Assembly: GCA_902362595.1 (NCBI GenBank)
Contig: CABIXF010000014.1
Span: forward strand, 1-64,000
DNA: 64,000 nt
From: Bacteroidaceae bacterium
Lineage (GTDB): Bacteria > Bacteroidota > Bacteroidia > Bacteroidales > Bacteroidaceae
Reading direction: 5' to 3'
In this document: positions 26,081-35,471 of the stretch, piece by piece
Layout: each line of letters opens with the position of its first letter
How positions within the stretch are numbered: position 1 is the first letter of the stretch
Notes under the pieces: model-generated
What the model was told of the DNA's origin: nothing
Seen by the model: the letters and a program-made list of their open reading frames with translations, nothing else
Databases searched by the model: none
Translations under genes and position numbers: made by a program

Positions 26081-26959
26081 ATGATTTTGCTGGTGGTCAC
26101 CTTGCTGACCGCAGTGGGCGGATACGCCGAGACCGAAGATTCGCTGAAGGTGGAAAATGTGATGTGTATACAGAAACCTGAGCAGGTGAAGATTACCGAA
26201 TCGGGCAGTCGTTTCACAGTAGAAGTGGAGGGGAAGGAAGATAATCCGAATTTCCGTTATGTCCGTGAGGTGGAGATGTCTTCCTCAGACGTGTCGGTGA
26301 CAAAGGAACGTAGCGGCAACTGGGACTTCCACATTCCGTTCAGAAAGCGGACGTCGGAACGGAGGCATCACCAGAACCAGCTGGTGTTGAAAAACCTGAA
26401 GATAGGACTTTCCTGCGTACAGGGTGCTCCCGAGAACATGGATGTCAGCATGGGGTCGTCGTGGGAAATTACCACTCCTACCTTAGGATGGGAGTGTTAT
26501 CCGTGGGCTACGGAGACTTCTTTTTCCATTGGAGTGGCCTGCAGCTGGCGTAATTACCGGATGACCGGCAAGCAGCGTTTTATAAAAGAGGAGGGACGAG
26601 ACATGACTGTGGGACCTTATCCTAAAGGGGCCGATATTCAGTTCTCGCGTATCAAAGTGTTCAGTTGGGCTGTTCCGGTGATGCTGACTCATAAGACAAA
26701 GCGTAATTTCAATTTCAGTTTGGGAGCCATTGTCAACTTCAACACGCATGCCAGCCTGAAAACGCGGTATAAGTTGGATGGAAAGGAGTATAAACAGACC
26801 GACAGCAATATCCACCAGACTCCGGTGACCGTTGACTTTCAGGCATCCCTCGGCTATAAAGCCATCGGCTTTTATGTGAAATACAGTCCTTGCAAAGTGC
26901 TTGATTCTACCTACGGCCCAGAATTCAGTGCGTTGTCCGTGGGTATCGTCTTGTTCTGA
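26081..26959 (+). CDS. Exported beta-rich protein, last gene of the ECF operon, odd start
   Basis: The frame from ATG 26081 gives 292 residues with a hydrophobic leader MILLVVTLLTAVGGYA lacking the usual basic start. Eight bases upstream an ATG at 26073 opens MKK and then hits TGA, because the A-run after it has six A; one extra A would give MKKMILLVV..., a normal signal peptide. The mature protein has many alternating strands (SFSIGVACSWRNYRM, FNFSLGAIVNFNTHASLKTRY, ALSVGIVLF) and ends in Phe, typical of a small outer-membrane barrel. It follows the preceding gene by 37 bp and is probably a target or sensor partner of the sigma system. Confidence 0.65.
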   Translation: MILLVVTLLTAVGGYAETEDSLKVENVMCIQKPEQVKITESGSRFTVEVEGKEDNPNFRYVREVEMSSSDVSVTKERSGNWDFHIPFRKRTSERRHHQNQLVLKNLKIGLSCVQGAPENMDVSMGSSWEITTPTLGWECYPWATETSFSIGVACSWRNYRMTGKQRFIKEEGRDMTVGPYPKGADIQFSRIKVFSWAVPVMLTHKTKRNFNFSLGAIVNFNTHASLKTRYKLDGKEYKQTDSNIHQTPVTVDFQASLGYKAIGFYVKYSPCKVLDSTYGPEFSALSVGIVLF

Positions 26960-26973
26960 ACCGATGAAAGTAA

Positions 26974-27040
26974 GCCCCGTTCTGAGCTGCCGTTACCAGT
27001 TTTGTCTTGCGTAACGGTTGTTCAGGACGGGGCGTGTTTT
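26974..27040 (+). terminator. Terminator of the ECF operon
   Basis: GCCCCGT...CTGA with an inner CCGTTAC/GTAACGG arm, closing on TCAG...ACGGGGC and followed by GTGTTTTA. It lies between convergent genes; the minus-strand direction lacks a good U-run. Confidence 0.8.
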
Positions 27041-27054
27041 ATAGAAACTGCGCG

Positions 27055-29733
27055 TTAGCGTTTCAATGCCGCAATGCTTTCTTTCAAAGCGGCAATCTTG
27101 GTTTCAGCGTCAGCTTGTTTCTTGCGTTCCATTTCGATGACGTTGGCCGGAGCCTTGCTGACAAACTTTTCGTTGCTCAGCTTTTTCAATACGCTCTGCA
27201 GGAATCCTTCCTGGTATTTCAGGTCAGCTTCCAGCTTCTTCAGCTCTTCTTCCACGTTAATCAGGTTGCCCAGAGGTACGGCATATTCAGTAGTACCTAC
27301 CATGAAGGCGGCTGCTCCGTCCGACTTGCTGGCTACCTGCTTGATTCCCGACAAGTTGCAGAGTTTGGCAATGACAGAAGTGAACTCGGCTACCGGATTT
27401 TCTCCGATAACTTCCAATGTCAGAGCTTCTTTCTGTGCGATGTTCTTCTGCAAACGGATGGTACGGATACCACTGATGACTTCCTTCACGGCTTCAAAGC
27501 GGGCAATCAGGGCCTCGTCGTACGGCATGTCTTTTACGAGGGTCTGCGTCATGATGCTTTCGCCCGGCTGACGGTCGTAAATGTGCTGCCACAATTCCTC
27601 CGTGATGAACGGCATGAACGGATGCAGAAGTTTCAGCAAGGTTTCGAAGAAGGCCAGGGTCTTTTCGTAAGTGGTCTTGTCGATGGGCTGTCCGTAAGCC
27701 GGTTTCACCATTTCCAGGTACCAGCTGGAGAATTCGTCCCAGAACAGTTTGTATACAGCCATCAGGGCCTCGCTCAGACGGTATTTGCCAAACAGGTCAT
27801 TGACTTCCTCTGCGGTCTTCGCCAGCATGGAGTCGAACCATTCGGTCGCAAGTTTTGCATATTCCGGCTGTTCGATGTCGGCCACCTGCCAGCCTTTTAC
27901 CAGACGGAAGGCGTTCCATATCTTGTTGTTGAAGTTACGTCCTTGTTCGCACAGGGCCTCGTCGAAGAGGATGTCGTTTCCGGCAGGAGCTGCCAGCATC
28001 ATTCCCATACGTACGCCATCGGCACCATATTGGTCAATCAGTTCCAAGGGGTCGGGAGAGTTACCGAGTGACTTGGACATCTTGCGGCCCAGCTTGTCGC
28101 GCACGATACCGGTGAAATATACGTTGCGGAACGGCATGTCGCCCATGTATTCGTAACCGGCCATGATCATACGGGCTACCCAGAAGAAGATGATATCCGG
28201 TCCGGTTACCAAGTCGGAAGTCGGGTAGTAGTATTTGATTTCCTCGTTGCCCGGGTTGTTGATGCCGTCGAACAACGAAATCGGCCACAACCAGGAAGAG
28301 AACCAAGTGTCGAGGCAGTCATCCTCCTGACGCAGGTCTTCCAGTTTCAGGTTGGCATCGCCCGTCTTTTCTTTGGCCAGTTCCAGTGCCTGTTCCGGTG
28401 TTTCGGCTACCACGAAGCCGCCTTTCGGCAGGTAGTAGGCCGGGATACGGTGTCCCCACCACAGCTGACGGCTGATACACCAGTCCTTGATGTTTTCCAG
28501 CCAGTTGCGGTAAGTGTTCTTGTATTTGGCAGGGTAGAACTTCAGTTCGTCGTTCATTACCGGCGGCAAAGCCATGTCGGCAAAGTGCTGCATCTTCAGG
28601 AACCACTGCATGGACAGTTTCGGTTCGATGGCCACGTTGGTACGTTCAGAGAAACCTACCTTATTGGTATAGGCTTCCACCTTTTCCAGCAGTCCGGCAG
28701 CATCCAGGTCTTTTTCAATCTGCGCGCGCACGTCGAAGCGGTCCATGCCTACATACAGGCCGGCAGCTTCGCTCAGTGTACCGTTGTCGTTGAAGATGTC
28801 GATGGAAGGCAGGTTGTATTTTTCTCCCAGCATGTAGTCGTTCACGTCGTGTGCCGGAGTCACTTTCAAGCATCCGGTACCGAATTCAATGTCTACGTAG
28901 CTGTCTTCAATTACCGGAATGACACGTCCTACCAGCGGCACGATGACCTTCTTGCCTTTCAGCCACTGGTTCTTCGGGTCTTCCGGGTTGATACACATGG
29001 CCGTATCACCCATGATGGTTTCCGGACGGGTGGTAGCAACTACGGCATAACGGCGTCCCTGTGCATCGCGGTGTACTACTTCGCCTTCAGCGCCTGTTTC
29101 GCCGCTCATGTCATCATCGGCAATATAATAGCGCAGGTAATACAGCTTGCTGTGTTCCTCTTTGTAGATAACCTCTTCGTCTGAAAGGGCAGTCAGTGCT
29201 TTCGGGTCCCAGTTCACCATACGTACGCCGCGGTAAATCAGTCCCTTGTTATACAAATCCACGAATACCTTGATGACACTCTTGCTGCGGGTTTCATCCA
29301 TGGTGAAGGCCGTGCGGTCCCAGTCGCACGATGCACCCAGCTTGCGGAGCTGTTTCAGGATGATGCCTCCGTGTTCTTCGGTCCATGCCCAGGCATGTTT
29401 CAGGAACTCTTCTCGGGTAAGGTCTGTCTTTTTGATGCCCTGTTGTGCCAGACGGTTTACCACTTTTGCTTCCGTAGCAATGGAAGCGTGGTCCGTACCC
29501 GGTACCCAGCATGCATTTTTTCCCATCATGCGGGCACGTCTTACAAGAATATCCTGAATGGTATTGTTCAGCATGTGTCCCATGTGGAGTACTCCGGTCA
29601 CGTTAGGAGGAGGAATGACGACGGTGTAAGGTTCACGTCCGTCGGGTTTAGAACTGAAAAGTTTGTGGTCCAACCAGTATTGGTACCATTTTCCCTCCAC
29701 GTCAGCGGGATTGTACTTACTTGCTAATTCCAT
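27055..29733 (-). CDS. valS: Valyl-tRNA synthetase
   Basis: Charges tRNA-Val. Start set at ATG 29733 ([20 protein letters not shown]), giving 892 residues; 23 extra residues upstream do not fit the family. Class I motifs are present: [16 protein letters not shown] (HIGH-type) near residue 45 and [13 protein letters not shown]. The CP1 editing domain and an anticodon-binding domain follow, and the last 60-70 residues form the coiled-coil arm ([20 protein letters not shown] ... [10 protein letters not shown]) of bacterial ValRS. Single gene with a -7 box TATTTTTG 50 bp upstream. Confidence 0.97.
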   Translation of the reverse strand: MELASKYNPADVEGKWYQYWLDHKLFSSKPDGREPYTVVIPPPNVTGVLHMGHMLNNTIQDILVRRARMMGKNACWVPGTDHASIATEAKVVNRLAQQGIKKTDLTREEFLKHAWAWTEEHGGIILKQLRKLGASCDWDRTAFTMDETRSKSVIKVFVDLYNKGLIYRGVRMVNWDPKALTALSDEEVIYKEEHSKLYYLRYYIADDDMSGETGAEGEVVHRDAQGRRYAVVATTRPETIMGDTAMCINPEDPKNQWLKGKKVIVPLVGRVIPVIEDSYVDIEFGTGCLKVTPAHDVNDYMLGEKYNLPSIDIFNDNGTLSEAAGLYVGMDRFDVRAQIEKDLDAAGLLEKVEAYTNKVGFSERTNVAIEPKLSMQWFLKMQHFADMALPPVMNDELKFYPAKYKNTYRNWLENIKDWCISRQLWWGHRIPAYYLPKGGFVVAETPEQALELAKEKTGDANLKLEDLRQEDDCLDTWFSSWLWPISLFDGINNPGNEEIKYYYPTSDLVTGPDIIFFWVARMIMAGYEYMGDMPFRNVYFTGIVRDKLGRKMSKSLGNSPDPLELIDQYGADGVRMGMMLAAPAGNDILFDEALCEQGRNFNNKIWNAFRLVKGWQVADIEQPEYAKLATEWFDSMLAKTAEEVNDLFGKYRLSEALMAVYKLFWDEFSSWYLEMVKPAYGQPIDKTTYEKTLAFFETLLKLLHPFMPFITEELWQHIYDRQPGESIMTQTLVKDMPYDEALIARFEAVKEVISGIRTIRLQKNIAQKEALTLEVIGENPVAEFTSVIAKLCNLSGIKQVASKSDGAAAFMVGTTEYAVPLGNLINVEEELKKLEADLKYQEGFLQSVLKKLSNEKFVSKAPANVIEMERKKQADAETKIAALKESIAALKR

Positions 29734-29783
29734 GGTTATAATTATCTTTATTATATGTATATGTTTATCGTAATAATCGGGTG

Positions 29784-29791
29784 CAAAAATA
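29784..29791 (-). promoter_or_regulatory. -7 box TATTTTTG for valS
   Basis: Plus-strand CAAAAATA; perfect TAnnTTTG on the minus strand, 51 bp upstream of valS. Confidence 0.55.
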
Positions 29792-29920
29792 ATAAAACTC
29801 ATTGGATTTTAGGGGAGGTTCGCTCGAAAACTTCATGAGGCGTTGTCCGATGTGGCCGGGTAGTCAGTTTCAGGCCTTTTAAGTTGTGTGATTTATTGGG
29901 GGGTATCCGTCATTTTTGCG

Positions 29921-29928
29921 TACCTTTG
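29921..29928 (+). promoter_or_regulatory. -7 box TACCTTTG for the NifX-like gene
   Basis: Perfect TAnnTTTG 32 bp upstream of the start at 29961; it excludes an earlier in-frame start at 29916. Confidence 0.6.
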
Positions 29929-29960
29929 TGCCGGAATATTTATTAAATCAATCAAGGAAA

Positions 29961-30338
29961 ATGAGAAAAATAGCTTTACCGACTAGGAACGGAGTGGTGG
30001 ATGACCATTTCGGGCATTGTGAATTTTATACGATTTTTACGGTGAATGAGGATAACTGCATCACTCGTACACAGGTACTTCCTTCTCCGCAGGGGTGTGG
30101 CTGCAAATCGGACATTGCTTCCAGATTACAGGAAGACGGAGTTACCGTGATGTTGGCTGGAAACATGGGAGCCGGTGCATTGGCCAAGCTGTCGGCTTGT
30201 GGCATTACGGTAATCCGGGGTTGTCAGGGTTCGGTGATGCAGGTGGCTGAGGATTATCTGGCTGGAAAGATACAGGATTCCGGAGTGGGATGCGACCATC
30301 ACCATGAGGATGGAACACATCAGTGTTCACACCATTAA
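29961..30338 (+). CDS. NifX/NifB-like iron-molybdenum cluster-binding domain protein with His-rich tail
   Basis: Start ATG 29961 follows GGAAA. The 125-residue protein is a single dinitrogenase-cofactor domain: RKIALPTRNGVVDDHFGHCEFYTIFTV, CGCKSDIASRLQEDGVTVMLAGNMGAGAL and GITVIRGCQGSVMQVAEDYLAG. Proteins of this kind in non-nitrogen fixers bind Fe-S or Mo-Fe-S clusters; no nif genes are near. The C-terminal tail is unusually rich in metal ligands (CDHHHEDGTHQCSHH), which suggests metal loading or storage. Single gene followed by the palindrome array at 30390. Confidence 0.85.
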   Translation: MRKIALPTRNGVVDDHFGHCEFYTIFTVNEDNCITRTQVLPSPQGCGCKSDIASRLQEDGVTVMLAGNMGAGALAKLSACGITVIRGCQGSVMQVAEDYLAGKIQDSGVGCDHHHEDGTHQCSHH

Positions 30339-30389
30339 TTCCTTTTCCTTTTATATCTAGAGTGAAATGAAAGGGTATTATCTCTGTCC

Positions 30390-30461
30390 CACACTGTGAA
30401 ATACAAAAACCACACTGTGGAATATATATTTCACACTGTGAAATACAAATTTCACAATGTG
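30390..30461. repeat. Four CACACTGTG palindromes at exact 21-bp spacing
   Basis: CACACTGTG occurs at 30390, 30411 and 30432, and CACAATGTG at 30453, each 21 bp apart. Flanks extend the palindromes: unit 2 is CCACACTGTGG, unit 3 is TTTCACACTGTGAAA, and unit 1 with unit 4 form a long inverted repeat (CTGTCCCACA...TGTGGGACAG). It fills the gap between the NifX-like gene and a metallophosphoesterase gene. Confidence 0.9.
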
Positions 30462-30547
30462 GGACAGAAAATTCCCGCTGAGGCTTGAAAGAAAAGAATG
30501 AAGCATTTAAAAGAATGAGAGGTCAGTCCTTCATTCAATAAAATTCG

Positions 30548-30555
30548 TATCTTTG
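30548..30555 (+). promoter_or_regulatory. -7 box TATCTTTG for the metallophosphoesterase gene
   Basis: Perfect TAnnTTTG 24 bp upstream of the start at 30580 and 86 bp downstream of the palindrome array. Confidence 0.6.
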
Positions 30556-30579
30556 TGATTGATTTTCAAGCATACTTTT

Positions 30580-32253
30580 ATGAATAGGATTATTTTCTTG
30601 TTGCTGGCAGCCGTTTTAGGGGGAATGACGCTGACGGGCAACGCACAGACACAGATTGCGTTTATATCGGACGCACATATTCAGGACATTGACGGGCATC
30701 CCGAACGGGTACGTTCCATGGAGGTACAGGTACAGTCTACCCGTTTGTTCAACGAAAATTATTATGCATTTCTGACTGCGTTGGACGACGTAGCCCGGAG
30801 AAACATCCGCTTGGTGGTCTTGTCGGGCGACCTGACCGACAATGGGCAGTTTTTCAACCAGCAAAAGGTGAAAGAGATTCTCGACGGTTATACTCGTCGG
30901 AAGGGAATGCGGTTTTTTGTCACTACCGGCAATCATGATCCGGCACTTCCGTTTGGACTGAAACAGAAGAATGCGAACTATCTGGCTGCCGACGGCACTC
31001 GGGTGACGCGGGAAGATTCGTGTGCCGGTTATGCCGACCAGATGAAGTGTTACGCCACATTCGGCTTTTTCCCGCAAAAGGAATACCGATATTGGGAAAC
31101 CCCATTCACTTCCTATACGTATGAAAAATACAGTTATAAAGAGGCGCAGAAGGAAGGGGGGCTCGAAAGGAGAACCTATACTTTGTGCGATTCGCTGACT
31201 GCAATAGATGCCAGTTATCTGGTGGAGCCGATAGACGGACTCTGGTTGCTGGCTATCGACGGGGGAGCCTATCTGCCGAAAGAAATGAAAGAAGGAAAGA
31301 TGGTGTACCAAGGTTCCAGTATAGGATATAATAATGTATTGGCACATAAAGCCTTTTTATTGCCGTGGGTACGGAAGGTAGTGGCCGAAGCCCGGCGATT
31401 GCATAAAACGCTGGTCACCTTTTCACATTATCCGCTGGTGGATTTCAACGACGGCGTGTCGGACTACGTGAAGAAGATATGGGGCAACCGTCGTTTCGAC
31501 TTGGACCGTGTGCCGGAAGCGGAGGTGAGCGAAGCTTTTCTGGAAGCGGGTATCCGCCTGCATTTTGCCGGACACATGCACGTGAATGACACGGGTATCT
31601 GGGAAGGAAAGGATGGAAAAAAACTTTATAACATACAGATACCTTCGCTGGCCACCTATATGCCGGCCTACAAAATTCTGACTATTGAGCATCCGGAAGA
31701 GTTCCGGGTGGAAACGGTGACGCTCGATTCGGTGGCAGGATTCGCTCAGTTGTTTCCCTTATACCAGGCTGAATACCGTTCGGATTCCTTGAAAGGCCAT
31801 GTGCCGGTGTGGAACAAGGAAATTCTTTCTTCCCGCACGTATCGTGAATTTTGCGATTACCAGTTCCGTGACTTGGTACGTGTGCGTTTCATTCCGCGCG
31901 ATTTGCCGGAAAGCTGGAAGCCTTACCTGAAGTTTACGGGGGCTCGCTTGCTGCAGGAAGTGGCCGGGGAGGACAAATCGGCGGAGGCCGAGTGGACGCG
32001 ATGGTGCATGGAAGACATGATTCTCGACCTTTATCGCTTGCGTTATGCCGACCAGCTTGCTTTGAGGGATATTCCTTCAGAGCGTTTGGCTGCCTATCGT
32101 TATTTGTTTGATTGTGTGCAGCGTTTTGAGTTTTCTTCGCCGGTAGTGGGGTATGTAAAAGACTTAGCCGTACTTTTTCAGGCTTTCTTGCATGGAGAGC
32201 CTTGCCTGAATTTCAAGATTGACTTGAAAAATGAGGAAATAGTGTCGGAATGA
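30580..32253 (+). CDS. Secreted calcineurin-like metallophosphoesterase
   Basis: Start ATG 30580 gives a signal peptide (MNRIIFLLLAAVLGGMTLTGNAQ); the 557-residue product is periplasmic or surface-bound. All calcineurin-type metal motifs are present in order: FISDAHIQD (DxH), LSGDLTDNG (GD), TTGNHDPALP (GNHD), FSHYPLVDF (His) and FAGHMHVND (GHxH). The C-terminal 170 residues form a helical domain without a known name. It is 181 bp upstream of susC, with a promoter in between, and may supply phosphoester cleavage for the same glycan locus; this is inference. Confidence 0.85.
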   Translation: MNRIIFLLLAAVLGGMTLTGNAQTQIAFISDAHIQDIDGHPERVRSMEVQVQSTRLFNENYYAFLTALDDVARRNIRLVVLSGDLTDNGQFFNQQKVKEILDGYTRRKGMRFFVTTGNHDPALPFGLKQKNANYLAADGTRVTREDSCAGYADQMKCYATFGFFPQKEYRYWETPFTSYTYEKYSYKEAQKEGGLERRTYTLCDSLTAIDASYLVEPIDGLWLLAIDGGAYLPKEMKEGKMVYQGSSIGYNNVLAHKAFLLPWVRKVVAEARRLHKTLVTFSHYPLVDFNDGVSDYVKKIWGNRRFDLDRVPEAEVSEAFLEAGIRLHFAGHMHVNDTGIWEGKDGKKLYNIQIPSLATYMPAYKILTIEHPEEFRVETVTLDSVAGFAQLFPLYQAEYRSDSLKGHVPVWNKEILSSRTYREFCDYQFRDLVRVRFIPRDLPESWKPYLKFTGARLLQEVAGEDKSAEAEWTRWCMEDMILDLYRLRYADQLALRDIPSERLAAYRYLFDCVQRFEFSSPVVGYVKDLAVLFQAFLHGEPCLNFKIDLKNEEIVSE

Positions 32254-32387
32254 GTGCTGTCTGATTTTATCATTGAATTCATTTGTTCTTGTGCTGAGGG
32301 ATGACGGGTAGTGATTCGTCAGTCATTCGATAAGTGTGGTAAATACAATTTTAATGGTTTGGAAATATCTCTGCAACAACGTCGGTC

Positions 32388-32395
32388 TACTTTTG
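32388..32395 (+). promoter_or_regulatory. -7 box TACTTTTG for the SusC/SusD operon
   Basis: Perfect TAnnTTTG 40 bp upstream of the susC start; TTTG at 32358-32361 is too far (26-nt gap) to be a standard -33 box. Confidence 0.5.
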
Positions 32396-32434
32396 TCCTC
32401 GAAAAATAGATATTTCTAACTAAAAATTTGTATT

Positions 32435-35400
32435 ATGCTTAATGTACAATCAGAGAGGAAAAGAACATGGATGCAAGGCCTGTGCCTTGTGTTGTTTTTA
32501 TTGAGTAGTACCTTGGCATTTGCTCAGAACCAAGTGAGAGGTGTAGTAACCGACAAATTGGGTGAGCCTTTGATTGGGGTGAATGTACTTGAAAAAGGAA
32601 CGACCAATGGTACGGTGACGGATATTGACGGAAAATATACAGTGAATGTGCCGAAGGGCAAAACGCTGGTATTTTCTTTTATCGGCTTTGCCACTCAAGA
32701 AATAAAAGTCGATTCAAAAGTGTTGAATGTCACTTTGAGTGAAGATACCGAGACACTGGATGAAGTGGTGGTGGTCGGTTATGGTAGCATGACGCGTAAG
32801 GACGTGACCAGTTCCATTACTACGGTGAAAGCAGAAGACCTGAATGTGGGAGTATATACTTCCCCGGCCCAGTTGCTGCAAGGAAAAGTGCCGGGACTGA
32901 CTATTGCCAACACGAGTGACCCGAACGGTTCGGCATCTATCTCCCTGCGTGGTGCTTCTTCACTTCGTAGTGGTGAAGCCATGGAGCCGTATTATGTGAT
33001 TGACGGTGTGCCGGGTGTGAGTCTTTCGTTGGTTGCACCGGAAGACATCGAGAGTATCGATGTGTTGCGTGATGCCTCGGCTACAGCCATTTACGGTTCG
33101 AAGGCTGCCAACGGAGTAATCATCGTCACAACCAAAAAAGGAAACAAGAACGGAAAAACCAATGTGAACTACAGTGGGTATGTGGCATGGGACAAAACCA
33201 TGAAAACATTGGATATGATGACTGCCGATGAAGTGTTGGCCTATGCAGAGGCAAATGATCTGGATTTATCCAGCTATTATGATGTAAACAACCCGGCAAA
33301 TACCGACTGGCAGCGTGAAGTGCTTCGCACGGGGTTCAGCCATAATCACAACATCTCCATCAATGGAGGCAATGACAAGACTTCTTACAATGCTTCCTTG
33401 AACTTTCTTGATCGTCAGGGAACAGTACGCGGTACGGGAATGGATCGTCTGACTGCCCGTTCTTTCTTGCAGAGCAAGGCTTTTGATAACCGGCTCGACT
33501 TTTCTATCAGTTTGAATGCCAGTGTGTCAAACAACGAAAACGGTCCGACAAACAATGAAGGACGCAGCGTGCTGGATGCCATGAACTATTATCTGCCATT
33601 GAATCCGGTCAAGAATGACGACGGTTCCTGGTATGGCAGAACCACGTCCCAATATTATAACCCGGCTTCACTCATCAACGAAGACCGTTATAAGACGACG
33701 CAAAAGCTGTTGCAAGGGGTGGCCAAGGCGACGGTACATATCCTTGACGGACTGGACTGGAATTTAAACCTGTCGTACCAGAATGAGCAGTATATCTACA
33801 ACAACTATCATTCTTCGAAATCACAGATTGTGGATTATGCTTCACGTAACGGACAGGCCGATCGCAGTACGGTGGAAAACATCAAGAAACAGATGGAAAC
33901 ATACATCAACTGGGACCATACGTTCAATGAGGCGCATAAAGTAGGCGTCATGTTGGGATATTCCTGGGAACAGTCTGATAACAATGATGGTTTCGGTTTG
34001 GTGGCATATAATTTCTATAACGATGACCTGTCATACTATAACATGGCATTGGCCAATAAGATCTCACTGGATGACATCAGTAACCTGAATAGCGGCTATC
34101 TGTTGTCTACCTTGCGTATGATTTCATATTACGGACGTGTCAATTACAGCTATAAGAGCAAGTATCTGTTGCAAGCTACGGTACGTCGTGACGGCTCTTC
34201 AGCCTTTGGCGTGAACAACCGTTGGGGTACGTTCCCTTCCGTATCTGCTTCTTGGCGAATCATCGAGGAAGATTTTATGAAAGACCAGCACGTATTTGAT
34301 GATTTGAAGTTGCGTGTCGGTTATGGAGTCAGCGGTAACTCATTGGGCTTTGATGCGTTTTATTCACGTCAGGTATACGGTTCTACCGGTTGGTTTACTC
34401 CTTCCAGTGGAGGGAACTACCGGGTTTTAGGAGCGACGCGTAATGCCAATCCGGATTTGAAATGGGAAAAGACGGGTATGCTGAATGTCGGTTTGGATTT
34501 TGGATTCTTCAAGAACCGTCTGACCGGTACCATTGAATATTATGACAAGCGTACCAGTGATTTGATTTATAACTATAAAGTTTCCACCTTGCTTTATCCG
34601 TACAGCGAAATGTGGGCCAATGTGGGAGATATCAGCAACAAGGGTTTTGAAATTACCTTGAATGCAGTTCCGGTACAGACAAAAGATTTCACTTGGACTA
34701 CGACGCTGAACTTGTCACACAACAAAAATAAAGTGGAGTCTTTGTCTAATTCAGAATATTCGGTGAAATACATTGAGATGGCCGACCCGAACATCAACAG
34801 TTATTCGAACCAGCATGTACAGCGCCTGATGGAAGGGGCTCCTATCGGTCAGTTCTATTTGTGGGAATGGGCCGGATACGATGAAAATGGCATGTCTGTA
34901 TTCAATGACTATGACGAGAACGGCAACCTGGTAGGTACGACCGATGCACCGGATGACGGAGACCGTCGGATGGCAGGCTCTGCACAGCCTAAGCTGACTT
35001 ATGGATGGAACAATGAATTCACGTGGAAAAAATGGTCGTTGAGTGCATTCTTCCAAGGCGTGGCTGGCAATAAGATTTTCAATGCAATTCGTGCTTCCTA
35101 CAGCGATCCTTCTCTGTTGAGCAGTTTTGGAAAGAACATTCTGGCTGAGGTAGCTACGGAACAGCACGCCAATGATTCACGTGCGCAAGCTCCTTCTACC
35201 CGTTATTTGGAAAATGGTTCTTACTTGCGTCTGTCTACGTTGACATTGGGATACAATTTCGGAAAACTGGGCAATTATGTGAACAATCTGCGGGTATATG
35301 CTACTTGCAACAATGTGTTCACCCTGACAGGTTATAAAGGTATAGACCCAGAAGTGAACCTGGGAGGACTGGAACCTGGTATGGATATGCGCTCTAGCAA

Positions 35401-35449
35401 CTACCCTAGAACCAGAAGCTTTATGGTAGGTGTCAATATGAACTTCTAA
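32435..35449 (+). CDS. SusC/RagA-family TonB-dependent outer-membrane transporter
   Basis: 1004-residue outer-membrane importer for glycan fragments. A signal peptide with a long basic start (RKRTWMQGLCLVLFLLSSTLAFAQ) precedes a CarboxypepD_reg-like domain (VRGVVTDKLGEPLIGVNVLEKGTTNGTVTDIDG), the SusC box ETLDEVVVVGYGSMTRKDVTSSI, a plug domain (LLQGKVPGLTI, RGASSLRSGE, IDVLRDASATAIYGSKAANGVIIVTTKKG) and a 22-strand barrel ending MVGVNMNF. Paired with SusD 22 bp downstream. No sigma/anti-sigma or HTCS regulator lies next to it, so control is not local. Confidence 0.95.
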   Translation: MLNVQSERKRTWMQGLCLVLFLLSSTLAFAQNQVRGVVTDKLGEPLIGVNVLEKGTTNGTVTDIDGKYTVNVPKGKTLVFSFIGFATQEIKVDSKVLNVTLSEDTETLDEVVVVGYGSMTRKDVTSSITTVKAEDLNVGVYTSPAQLLQGKVPGLTIANTSDPNGSASISLRGASSLRSGEAMEPYYVIDGVPGVSLSLVAPEDIESIDVLRDASATAIYGSKAANGVIIVTTKKGNKNGKTNVNYSGYVAWDKTMKTLDMMTADEVLAYAEANDLDLSSYYDVNNPANTDWQREVLRTGFSHNHNISINGGNDKTSYNASLNFLDRQGTVRGTGMDRLTARSFLQSKAFDNRLDFSISLNASVSNNENGPTNNEGRSVLDAMNYYLPLNPVKNDDGSWYGRTTSQYYNPASLINEDRYKTTQKLLQGVAKATVHILDGLDWNLNLSYQNEQYIYNNYHSSKSQIVDYASRNGQADRSTVENIKKQMETYINWDHTFNEAHKVGVMLGYSWEQSDNNDGFGLVAYNFYNDDLSYYNMALANKISLDDISNLNSGYLLSTLRMISYYGRVNYSYKSKYLLQATVRRDGSSAFGVNNRWGTFPSVSASWRIIEEDFMKDQHVFDDLKLRVGYGVSGNSLGFDAFYSRQVYGSTGWFTPSSGGNYRVLGATRNANPDLKWEKTGMLNVGLDFGFFKNRLTGTIEYYDKRTSDLIYNYKVSTLLYPYSEMWANVGDISNKGFEITLNAVPVQTKDFTWTTTLNLSHNKNKVESLSNSEYSVKYIEMADPNINSYSNQHVQRLMEGAPIGQFYLWEWAGYDENGMSVFNDYDENGNLVGTTDAPDDGDRRMAGSAQPKLTYGWNNEFTWKKWSLSAFFQGVAGNKIFNAIRASYSDPSLLSSFGKNILAEVATEQHANDSRAQAPSTRYLENGSYLRLSTLTLGYNFGKLGNYVNNLRVYATCNNVFTLTGYKGIDPEVNLGGLEPGMDMRSSNYPRTRSFMVGVNMNF

Positions 35450-35471
35450 TTTGCAAAGGAGAGAAAATCTT

